Of a stretch of 5,048 bases of DNA, positions 1 to 5,008 are shown piece after piece. The stretch is from positions 1 through 5,048 of the forward strand of contig QNBZ01000127.1 in assembly GCA_003644295.1 (NCBI GenBank). Direction: 5' to 3'. The position numbers and the translations under genes are program-made. The stretch's first letter is position 1. Each line of letters opens with the position of its first letter. Source of the DNA: Planctomycetota bacterium. Lineage in GTDB: Bacteria > Planctomycetota > Phycisphaerae > Sedimentisphaerales > Anaerobacaceae. The notes beneath the pieces were generated by a model, which saw nothing but the letters and a program-made list of their open reading frames with translations, was not told the DNA's origin and did not search any database.

Positions 1-119
1 CGAGAAAAATGAAGTTCGGCCTGTCCGAAGGGATGATTTTAGCCGCTGGGGCCGGCGGAAAGGACATTTTCATACTAACCGCCGACGCCGGAGCAAGGCC
101 CGGACAGAGAGTAAGTTAA
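1..119 (+). CDS. metG: Methionyl-tRNA synthetase, C-terminal end (partial)
   Basis: Only the last 38 codons are present; the first whole codon starts at base 3 and the TAA stop is at 117-119. The peptide carries KMKFGLSEGM, then AAGAGGKDIF, and ends near DAGARPGQRV. This matches the conserved end of the Trbp111-like OB-fold tRNA-binding domain of bacterial MetRS (E. coli MetG ends in a very similar stretch). The domain increases affinity for tRNA(Met) while the upstream catalytic body, outside the window, charges the tRNA with methionine in the cytoplasm. The next gene begins 6 bases after the stop, so the two are probably co-transcribed. A separate Trbp111-type protein or MetRS beta subunit with the same end cannot be excluded, because the catalytic part is not visible. 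Confidence 0.87.
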   Translation, partial: RKMKFGLSEGMILAAGAGGKDIFILTADAGARPGQRVS

Positions 120-125
120 TTTAGT

Positions 126-479
126 ATGAAAAAGAAACTCGAAGAAATTGCCAAAGAAAACGGACGATTCAGCCCGCAGGCAATAAAGTTCGTCTATGAA
201 GGGCTTGGCTATACCACGAAAAAAATAATCAACGAGCACGAGCACATTACCGGCCAAGACCTTTGCGAGGGACTGAGGAAACTGGCGATTGAAAAATGGG
301 GCCGGCTGGCGATGCTGGTGCTGAATGTATGGGGAATCAAAACCACCGGCGATTTCGGCGAAATCGTATATATCTTGATAAAACACAAATGGATGAGCGC
401 ACAGCCAACCGATACAATCAAAGATTTTGATAACGTCTATGACTTCAAAACCGTATTCAAAGACCAGTTCAAATTCTAA
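126..479 (+). CDS. Minf_1886 family small conserved protein
   Basis: A 117-residue soluble protein with no signal peptide or membrane segment. I recognise it as the Minf_1886 / Verrucomicrobia-Planctomycetes-restricted family (TIGR04138 type). Visible family features are the N-terminal helix with F-S-P-Q-A (residues 15-19) followed by F-V-x-x-G-L, then H-I-T-G-Q-D-L-C-x-G-L-R, then A-x-x-x-W-G near residues 54-59. After these come G-D-F-G-E-I-V-Y-x-L-I and a D-F-x-x-V-Y-D-F-x-x-x-F end, and the length is normal for the family. The function is not known. The gene starts 6 bases after the MetRS stop and no strong Shine-Dalgarno is visible, only a GAGAGTAAG stretch within the metG end, so translational coupling to metG is plausible. 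The in-frame ATG at 126 fits the family's N-terminus. Confidence 0.85.
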   Translation: MKKKLEEIAKENGRFSPQAIKFVYEGLGYTTKKIINEHEHITGQDLCEGLRKLAIEKWGRLAMLVLNVWGIKTTGDFGEIVYILIKHKWMSAQPTDTIKDFDNVYDFKTVFKDQFKF

Positions 480-501
480 AGCCGTTCACTGTAATAATTG
501 T

Positions 502-544
502 TGCTATAAAACAACATCGATGTTTGTGATAATCAACATTGATT
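502..544 (+). promoter_or_regulatory. Possible extended -10 promoter with two operator-like palindromes
   Basis: TG-C-TATAAA at 502-510 resembles an extended -10 element; no good -35 lies 16-18 bases upstream. Immediately after it is the perfect 12-base palindrome AACATCGATGTT (513-524), followed by AATCAA-CA-TTGATT (531-544), a perfect 6-2-6 inverted repeat. The two share the direct repeat CAACAT(C/T)GAT at 512-521 and 534-543, spaced 22 bases, about two helical turns. A palindrome over the expected start of transcription with a phased second copy is the usual layout of a dimeric repressor site. The arrangement is seen directly; the role is inferred. Confidence 0.3.
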
Positions 545-689
545 GTAACTATTTTTTACTAAACCCCTTATATTAGGTTGGAAAATGGGACTATTGTGGT
601 GAGTGTTGATTTTTCGCAACGCAGGGTTTCAAGCCATACAAGAGTTGCCTCTCGGAAAACAGAAACAAAACTAAAAAGTGTCAATTCAA

Positions 690-713
690 AACGGTTTGAG
701 AGACCGTTAACGG
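690..713. repeat. AACGG half-site cluster (overlapping palindromes)
   Basis: AACGGT (690-695) and ACCGTT (703-708) form a perfect 6-bp inverted repeat around a 7-base spacer. The right arm overlaps a second perfect palindrome, CCGTTAACGG (704-713). This gives three AACGG half-sites in 24 bases. It could be a protein-binding site or a small RNA hairpin in the leader of the gene at 864. No T-run follows, so it is not a typical terminator. Confidence 0.35.
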
Positions 714-808
714 CAGGCAGACAATAAAACTCAGCGAAAAGCAGCTTTGGGTGCGTTCAGGTATGAATTTTGTTGCACACTTATCATAGAATAGGCGGCT
801 TCGGAGTG

Positions 809-853
809 TTCCGGGCAGGATGATTTGAAGTGAAAGGACGGCCCCGGAGGAGG
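809..853 (+). promoter_or_regulatory. Ribosome binding site of the 864 gene, possibly in a hairpin
   Basis: GGAGGAGG at 846-853 is a near-perfect Shine-Dalgarno sequence 10 bases before the ATG at 864; it fixes the start of that gene. TCCGGG (810-815) is complementary to CCCGGA (843-848), with an added U-G pair (809/849) and a 27-base loop. That stem would cover the first half of the binding site. The binding site itself is secure; regulation by this hairpin is only an inference. Confidence 0.45.
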
Positions 854-863
854 AATTAAACTG

Positions 864-1124
864 ATGGATGAAACAAACATTGAAGGCAAACTTAACGAGT
901 TGGTTAAAGAAGTCGGCGGAAGGGCTGAACCACAATACAAGAAGCTGGCCGAGCTGACCAAACAAGCACACAACAACCATAAGCAGCTTGAAAAAAGCGT
1001 CAACAGTCTGCAGGAATCGCTGGACTATCTGCGGATATGTATCAAATATCAGCTTTTCGACTTGGAAGCAACCCGGCGGGAAAATAAGTATCTGAGGAAA
1101 TTGCTTGAAGAAAAAAACGGATGA
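864..1124 (+). CDS. Small coiled-coil protein of unknown function
   Basis: An 86-residue acidic/basic protein without signal peptide or membrane segment. After a short acidic N-terminus (MDETNIEGKLNEL), residues about 22-86 form a nearly continuous heptad pattern (L-A-E-L, H-x-Q-L-E, V-N-S-L, L-D-Y-L-R). There is a single break around I-C-I-K-Y-Q-L-F-D, and the end is very charged (R-R-E-N-K-Y-L-R-K-L-L-E-E-K). This predicts a helical, probably oligomeric protein. The start is supported by GGAGGAGG ten bases upstream. It stands alone on the + strand behind a 384-base leader and converges with the - strand operon, only 27 bases separating the two stops. I do not recognise the family, and no catalytic or DNA-binding motif is visible. 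Confidence 0.75.
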   Translation: MDETNIEGKLNELVKEVGGRAEPQYKKLAELTKQAHNNHKQLEKSVNSLQESLDYLRICIKYQLFDLEATRRENKYLRKLLEEKNG

Positions 1125-1151
1125 GTGAAAAGCCGGGCTGGTTCCAACCAT

Positions 1152-1604
1152 CTATTCTTTTTGAAGCGTTTGAATTTCCATTGGGCTTTGCTGCCGGGCC
1201 AGGATGTCCTGAAGCTGTTGCCGTTCCATCCACTCCACGCGTCCATCCAGCCGCAGTACGATGAATTTATCACCGAACAGCCAGGAGCGGTGAGCGTGTT
1301 CAGTGTAAGCTAAAATCTCATCTTTGGTTGAATCAAAGTCGAGCCATCTGGCTCTGTAGTGCAGCTTTCCGAGCCGAACATTGCCTTCAAGATTTTCCCT
1401 GATATTATTAACGTAAGATTCAGGAGGCACCGAGCCGTGTTCGCTTCGGTACTGAAGAACTACTTTGCCGAGATGTTCCATTGCCCGCCTTGCTTCCGAA
1501 CGGTTGACCCAATTTCTTAAGTTAACCATTGCCACGATGACAACGGCTGTAATAACCGTTACGGCTATAAAATTTATTAAGAGAGATTTTTGTTGTCTGT
1601 TCAT
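1152..1604 (-). CDS. Membrane-anchored, pseudopilin-like hypothetical protein
   Basis: 150 residues from the ATG at 1604. A short basic N-terminus (MNRQQK) is followed by a hydrophobic segment at residues 8-29, then a charged helix (S-E-A-R-R-A-M-E-H-L-G-K-V-V-L-Q-Y-R) and a G-S-V-P-P turn. The soluble part ends in F-I-V-L-R-L-D-G-R-V-E-W-M. An N-terminal membrane helix running into an A-x-x-x-L-x-x-x-x-x-x-Y helix, with a late DG-x-VEW motif, resembles planctomycete type II secretion pseudopilins. The prepilin peptidase site (GFTLxE) is absent, so it is probably a single-pass anchored relative rather than a processed pilin. An in-frame ATG at 1646 would add 14 residues encoded by a repeat; I prefer 1604 because the repeat then exactly fills the gap. 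It is the last gene of the operon, 65 bases after the RNase HI-PurN gene. The function is unknown. Confidence 0.65.
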   Translation of the reverse strand: MNRQQKSLLINFIAVTVITAVVIVAMVNLRNWVNRSEARRAMEHLGKVVLQYRSEHGSVPPESYVNNIRENLEGNVRLGKLHYRARWLDFDSTKDEILAYTEHAHRSWLFGDKFIVLRLDGRVEWMERQQLQDILARQQSPMEIQTLQKE

Positions 1605-1669
1605 ATCCTCGATACTCGACACTCGTTTTTCTTCTTCTACGAGCATCGAGCATCCAGCATCAAGTATCC
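1605..1669. repeat. Period-7 degenerate repeat in inverted arrangement
   Basis: On the + strand three heptamers, ATCCTCG, ATACTCG and ACACTCG (1605-1625), are followed by a 14-base pyrimidine-rich spacer (1626-1639). Four heptamers of the opposite orientation then follow, CGAGCAT, CGAGCAT, CCAGCAT and CAAGTAT, plus CC (1640-1669). The arms can pair imperfectly (16 of 21 positions by eye). The element lies exactly between the stop of the RNase HI-PurN gene and the preferred ATG of the next gene, and it also supplies GAGGAT just before that ATG. Similar heptameric GATGCTCG-type repeats are, from memory, frequent between genes in some uncultured bacteria; that is not checked here. Confidence 0.75.
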
Positions 1670-2728
1670 TTATTTTATTTTAACTTTGCCGTTCTGGACG
1701 AGCAATTTATTTTCTGCGAACAACTTTATGGCTTGTGGATACGCTATACATTCCTGTTGAAAGACCCTTGCAGCAAGGGTTTCGGCGCTGTCCGTCTCCT
1801 CAACCTGACAGCATCGCTGGATGATTATTGGGCCTTTGTCATACTGGTTCGTGCAAAAATGTACGGTGCATCCGCTTACTTTGCATCCGGCTGCAAGAAC
1901 CGCCTCGTGTACGTGCGCTCCCCACATACCTTTTCCGCCGAAGCTCGGCAGCAGTGCCGGGTGTATGTTCATCACTCGGTTCTCATATCGAGGCGGTATC
2001 TTCCAGAGGCAGAGCCATCCGCCTTGGACGACGAGGTCAACTTTTGCTGCGGTTAGTTCCTGTTCGATTTTTTCGCTGAACCGGTCAATGTTTGGCAGGT
2101 CTTTCTTGCGGACGATTTTTACATCAAGTCCGGCTGCTCTTGCCTTTTCGACACCCGCTGCGGTCGAGCGTGAGCTTATGACGAGAACGACTTTTGCATT
2201 TAACCAGCCATAATTGATATATTCGAGAATGTTCATCAAGGTTCTCCCGCCGCCGCTGATTAGCACGCCGAGCCGAATCGGCTTGGTTCGAGTCGTGGCA
2301 GACAGGATGCTGGACATATCAACATCCTGACCAAGATTCAAAGCACGGTTCACAAGTTCGTCTGCTTGTTTGTTTTTATCTCTGGTAACGTGTTCAACTT
2401 TCCATTTTTCAAATCCGCCGAGCAACGTTACGGCCTGTCGAAATAACGGCTTGATTTGCTCGCTTTTCACCTTGTATTGTCCGTTGACCTGCCGGACGAG
2501 CAATTCGCTGTCGCTGTAGAGCGTGAGCTGTTTGGCGTCGGCCTGCTTTGCAGCTTCAAGGGCTTTTACCACTGCGGTGTATTCAGCAACATTATTGGTA
2601 GCGTGGCCGAGAAAAAAGGCCTTCGCCTGTAATTGAGTTCCGTCGGTCTTGGCCAGGGTAAAGCCGGCAGCGGATGGGCCTGGGTTGCCTCTACTGCCGC
2701 CGTCGGTGTGAATAATGAGTTCGCTCAT
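1670..2728 (-). CDS. rnhA-purN: RNase HI - phosphoribosylglycinamide formyltransferase fusion
   Basis: A 352-residue two-domain protein in one uninterrupted frame. Residues 3-132 are an RNase HI domain that would cleave RNA in RNA/DNA hybrids. It has HTDGGSRGNPG with catalytic Asp9, N-N-V-A-E-Y with Glu49, Y-S-D-S with Asp73, and R-D-K-N-K-Q-A-D with Asp123. It lacks the basic protrusion of E. coli RNase HI, like the Rv2228c/YpdQ-type enzymes. A short linker (133-150) leads to PurN (151-352), which transfers formyl from 10-formyltetrahydrofolate to GAR in purine synthesis. There the phosphate loop is I-S-G-G-G-R-T, the catalytic triad is Asn254-His256 (N-I-H-P-A-L-L-P-S-F) and Asp297 (Y-D-K-G-P), and a GKGMWGAHVHEAV insert follows the NIHP motif. 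Both domains appear catalytically intact and of normal size. The gene starts 20 bases after the zinc-ribbon gene, with a weak GAG 9 bases before ATG. An assembly artefact is unlikely, since there is no shift at the junction. Confidence 0.92.
   Translation of the reverse strand: MSELIIHTDGGSRGNPGPSAAGFTLAKTDGTQLQAKAFFLGHATNNVAEYTAVVKALEAAKQADAKQLTLYSDSELLVRQVNGQYKVKSEQIKPLFRQAVTLLGGFEKWKVEHVTRDKNKQADELVNRALNLGQDVDMSSILSATTRTKPIRLGVLISGGGRTLMNILEYINYGWLNAKVVLVISSRSTAAGVEKARAAGLDVKIVRKKDLPNIDRFSEKIEQELTAAKVDLVVQGGWLCLWKIPPRYENRVMNIHPALLPSFGGKGMWGAHVHEAVLAAGCKVSGCTVHFCTNQYDKGPIIIQRCCQVEETDSAETLAARVFQQECIAYPQAIKLFAENKLLVQNGKVKIK
2315..2330 (-). promoter_or_regulatory. Possible internal translation start for free PurN
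   Basis: Within the fusion gene, codon 138 is ATG (2315-2317) and is preceded by AGGA (2325-2328) with a 7-base gap, a good Shine-Dalgarno distance. It falls in the linker between the RNase HI and PurN domains. Initiation here would give a 215-residue stand-alone PurN of normal length. The motif is visible; use of the site is inferred. Confidence 0.3.
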
Positions 2729-2748
2729 TTTTTATCTCGCAGACGCCC

Positions 2749-3495
2749 TCACCGTTCAGCAGTATATTGTGTACCGTCAAGCACGAGTATCCTTGTGCAG
2801 TTTGGGCAGCGGATTATGTCGTCTCTGGTCATAAGCAAATTAACGGACTCGGCGGTAATACCCATAAAGCAGCCGCCACAGCTATATACATCCGTTTTGC
2901 CCTGTTGCTTTTCGATGACGGCTAAAGCTTCGCCGTCATAAGTTTCGGCGACTCGTTTGAATACATCCAACGACTCAGGCGGTATGGTCAATGCAACTTC
3001 GTCCCACTCGGTTTGGATTTCTTCGATTTCGGCCTGGTACTTGGCTGCCATCTGCTCAGATTCCTTTCGGGTACGCTCAAGCTCTTGTTTCTGCTGGTCT
3101 ATCTGGTTCTTGATACTCTCTGATTCACTTTCATCCGCCTCGGTGGCTTTCAGTAATTCGAGTATCTGGGTTTCGATTTTGGAATTGTCGGCCTTAGTTG
3201 TATTAAGCTGGGTGAGAACTGCGGCGTACTCTTTGTTCGTTTTGGCAGCATTGAGGGAAGCCCTTAATCTGGCTACCTGTTCGTCTCTGCTTTTTAGTTC
3301 CAGTTCCAGACGGTCGGACTGGACCTTAGATAGCTGAATCTCTTCTTTCTTGGCCTCAAGAGCATTCTGGAGGTTTCTGACTTGATTTTCTCGAATGATT
3401 ACGTTTCTTCTACATCTTGCAAGTTTTGCCTTGGCGGCCCGCAGGCGATTTTCAACGCTCTGAAGTTTTACAAGGCCATTCAATACGGGTCCCAT
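2749..3495 (-). CDS. Coiled-coil protein with C4-type zinc ribbon (COG1579/DUF164)
   Basis: 248 residues, cytoplasmic. Residues about 8-165 are a long antiparallel-type coiled coil, including the family motif N-K-E-Y-A-A-V-L-x-Q-L (87-97). A linker with I-P-P-E (171-174) and F-x-R-V-A-E-x-Y-D-G-E-A-L-A follows. The end is a zinc ribbon with Cys206-x2-Cys209 and Cys230-x2-Cys233. This is the architecture of COG1579 proteins such as Chlamydia CT398 and Helicobacter HP0958, which bind partner proteins or nucleic acids; the precise role varies and is not known here. AAGGAG at 3501-3506, five bases before the ATG, fixes the start. The stop lies 20 bases before the RNase HI-PurN gene. The same zinc-ribbon/RNase HI pairing is known from Actinobacteria, which suggests a functional link. 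Length and cysteines are normal for the family. Confidence 0.9.
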   Translation of the reverse strand: MGPVLNGLVKLQSVENRLRAAKAKLARCRRNVIIRENQVRNLQNALEAKKEEIQLSKVQSDRLELELKSRDEQVARLRASLNAAKTNKEYAAVLTQLNTTKADNSKIETQILELLKATEADESESESIKNQIDQQKQELERTRKESEQMAAKYQAEIEEIQTEWDEVALTIPPESLDVFKRVAETYDGEALAVIEKQQGKTDVYSCGGCFMGITAESVNLLMTRDDIIRCPNCTRILVLDGTQYTAER

Positions 3496-3536
3496 TTAAG
3501 CTCCTTTTCGCCGACTCTGAATTTGCTCAATCCTTC

Positions 3537-3565
3537 ATTATGGCTCTTTATATCTTAATCTGCAA
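3537..3565 (-). promoter_or_regulatory. Possible sigma70-type promoter of the zinc-ribbon operon
   Basis: On the - strand, TTGCAG (3560-3565) and CATAAT (3537-3542) are separated by exactly 17 bases. The -10 matches 5 of 6 consensus positions and the -35 matches 3 of 6. It lies in the 116-base gap after the aminotransferase stop, about 40 bases upstream of the zinc-ribbon ATG, so the leader would be short and contain the AAGGAG site. The rest of this gap is AT-rich, and no terminator hairpin was seen for the aminotransferase gene. Confidence 0.35.
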
Positions 3566-3611
3566 CAATAATTTTCCTAATTTTCACAACAGGCCTTCTA
3601 TTTCCTATACC

Positions 3612-4700
3612 CTATCCATTTTCCTCATCGAGCCAGCCGAGCAGTTCTTTCAGGTCATCGAGAGTAATATCGCCCATGTGAGCGATTCTGAAAGTTTGCT
3701 CTTTTAGTTTGCCATAACCGTTTCCAAAAATGGTATTGTGCTTTTGCTGCACCGCAGAAATCGTTTCAGCGACATTGATACTGCGTGTATTTTTAACCGC
3801 AGTGAGAGTGTTCGAGGCGTATTTTTCATCGCAGAACAATGCGAATTTTTCCTTAGCCCAGCTTCTTACAAAATCGCCCATCTGTTTATGACGGTCCCAG
3901 ACATTTTCAATCCCTTCAGCGAGAATTTTTTTGCACTGGTAGTTCAAAGCCATAATGTGCTGAACAGAAGGCGTAACAAGAGTCTGGCTTTTCTCTGCCG
4001 ACTTTGCCCACAACTCAAAATTGAAGTAATAACCTCTGCCGGGGATATTTTTGCTTTTTTCTATTGCCCTGTCGCTCACCACTGCCACGGCAAATCCGGG
4101 CGGTATCGCAAACGCTTTTTGAACCGATGCAAATGCCACGTCCCAGCCGAGTTCGTCAAAGTGCATCGGCAGGCCGACCATACCGCTGACCGAATCGACA
4201 AACACCAGCACATCGGGGTATTTTTCCTTCATCATTTCGCTGATTTCACGGACCGGATTTGTCAGGCCGGTGCTTGTCTCGTTATGGACGAGAGTAACTG
4301 CTGCGTATTTCCCGGCGGCGAGCTTTTCATCGAGCATTTCCGGCAGAATGGGCTTTCCCCAATCGACTTTCAATTCTTCGACTTTTCTGCCACAGCTTTT
4401 GGCTACGGCTGCCCATTTATCGCTGAATGCACCACACATCGTACAAAGCACGGTCTCATCAGGGGCTACGCAGTTGCGAATGGCGGCCTCCCAGATGCCG
4501 GATGCAGACGAAGTGGACAGAAAGACGTTTTGCTCGGTGAAGAGTATTTTTTTGAGCATATCGACCGTTTCGCTGTGCAGTTGAGCGTATTCCTTGCCGC
4601 GATGAGCCAGCGTTGGCCGTGCCAGTTGTTGCAGAACATCATCATTGACCTTCACCGGCCCGGGAATGAACAATCTTGGCGGGTTTTTCCAATCTACCAT
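3612..4700 (-). CDS. Class V aminotransferase (serine-pyruvate / alanine-glyoxylate family)
   Basis: 362 residues from the ATG at 4700, a normal length for COG0075 PLP enzymes. Visible in order are L-F-I-P-G-P-V (10-16), H-R-G-K-E-Y (33-38), the PLP phosphate region S-T-S-S-A-S-G-I-W-E-A-A (62-73), H-N-E-T-S-T-G (139-145), and F-V-D-S-V-S-G with Asp169 for the pyridine nitrogen. Next comes A-S-V-Q-K-A-F with Lys195 as the Schiff-base lysine, then a substrate-carboxylate Arg338 in F-R-I-A-H-M-G. Members transfer amino groups among alanine, serine, glyoxylate, pyruvate or phosphohydroxypyruvate; the exact substrate cannot be told, and phosphoserine aminotransferase is a real alternative. An in-frame ATG at 4805 would add 35 residues, but it lies upstream of the promoter at 4756-4784 and the extension is not family-like. 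AAAGGA about 10 bases before 4700 supports this start. It appears to be a single-gene unit, with a separate promoter candidate downstream. Confidence 0.9.
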   Translation of the reverse strand: MVDWKNPPRLFIPGPVKVNDDVLQQLARPTLAHRGKEYAQLHSETVDMLKKILFTEQNVFLSTSSASGIWEAAIRNCVAPDETVLCTMCGAFSDKWAAVAKSCGRKVEELKVDWGKPILPEMLDEKLAAGKYAAVTLVHNETSTGLTNPVREISEMMKEKYPDVLVFVDSVSGMVGLPMHFDELGWDVAFASVQKAFAIPPGFAVAVVSDRAIEKSKNIPGRGYYFNFELWAKSAEKSQTLVTPSVQHIMALNYQCKKILAEGIENVWDRHKQMGDFVRSWAKEKFALFCDEKYASNTLTAVKNTRSINVAETISAVQQKHNTIFGNGYGKLKEQTFRIAHMGDITLDDLKELLGWLDEENG

Positions 4701-4755
4701 TGTGTTTCGTTCCTTTCTTAAACTGTATCGGATTTGCCGAAAAACAAAAGATGGT

Positions 4756-4784
4756 ATGCTAACAGAATCCCCAATGTTTGTCAA
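4756..4784 (-). promoter_or_regulatory. Strong sigma70-type promoter of the aminotransferase gene
   Basis: On the - strand a perfect consensus -35, TTGACA (4779-4784), is followed after exactly 17 bases by TAGCAT (4756-4761), 4 of 6 to the -10 consensus. Transcription would begin near 4749, giving a leader of about 48 bases before the ATG at 4700. The leader contains the AAAGGA ribosome binding site. This placement rules against translation from the upstream ATG at 4805. Confidence 0.65.
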
Positions 4785-4915
4785 ATGGTAGCAGATATTA
4801 GACATTTGAGGAATTCAAGCTGGCGTGTAAAAGCTTTTTCCGAAAGCGGAAGAAATATCTGCCGGAATTGCAAACGCTGCTGACAGAGAATTTTCGCATT
4901 CAGGTCGCTCCGTTA

Positions 4916-4961
4916 GCGCCGCCTTTGCCTGCCCCCAGGCAGGCAAAGGCGCCGGCGGCGC
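4916..4961. repeat. Long GC-rich hairpin
   Basis: GCCTTTGCCTGCC (4921-4933) and its exact complement GGCAGGCAAAGGC (4938-4950) form a 13-bp perfect stem with a CCCA loop, extended by C4920-G4951. Alternatively, GCGCC (4916-4920) can pair with GGCGC (4957-4961) across a 6-base bulge. On the + strand AATAGTTTTCTTATT follows, so it could act as a rightward terminator, although no clear rightward gene ends here. A REP-like interspersed palindrome is the other reading. Confidence 0.7.
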
Positions 4962-4972
4962 AATAGTTTTCT

Positions 4973-5008
4973 TATTAGTTTCTCTATTAGTATTGTTATT
5001 AGTAGTTG
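4973..5008. repeat. 12-base tandem repeat, three units
   Basis: TATTAGTTTCTC (4973-4984), TATTAGTATTGT (4985-4996) and TATTAGTAGTTG (4997-5008). Each unit starts with the same seven bases, TATTAGT, spaced exactly 12, and the last five bases vary. It lies between the GC-rich hairpin and the terminal inverted repeat, overlapping the latter by five bases. Confidence 0.7.

Larger units (their letters stand above)
480..863. other. Non-coding 384-base interval with palindromes
   Basis: No convincing coding region lies here on either strand; the open frames on the - strand lack recognisable protein features and run under the coiled-coil gene. The left third is AT-rich and carries two adjacent palindromes (513-544). 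The middle has AACGG-based palindromes (690-713). The right end has a strong ribosome binding site that may be folded into a hairpin. The interval is therefore best read as the 3' end of the metG transcript unit followed by the promoter and leader of the gene at 864. No clear factor-independent terminator was found after the Minf_1886 gene. Confidence 0.55.

Noticed and set aside
681..1151. Two overlapping - strand open frames beneath the coiled-coil gene and its leader
   Set aside because: They are Phe/Ser/Leu-rich antisense translations with no family features, while the + strand gene has a strong ribosome binding site and clear heptads.
1125..1165. TGGT-TCCA-ACCA (1139-1150) followed by a T-rich stretch between the convergent stops, as a terminator
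   Set aside because: The stem is only 4 bp and the T-run begins inside the neighbouring coding region; too weak to call.
1646..1646. Upstream ATG giving a 164-residue form of the pseudopilin-like protein
   Set aside because: The extra 14 codons are made of the heptamer repeat, which exactly fills the intergenic gap if translation starts at 1604. Kept only as an alternative.
3738..4721. A 327-codon open frame on the + strand opposite the aminotransferase gene
   Set aside because: It is the antisense of a well supported PLP enzyme, rich in Phe, His, Cys and Arg as antisense frames are, and shows no domain motif.
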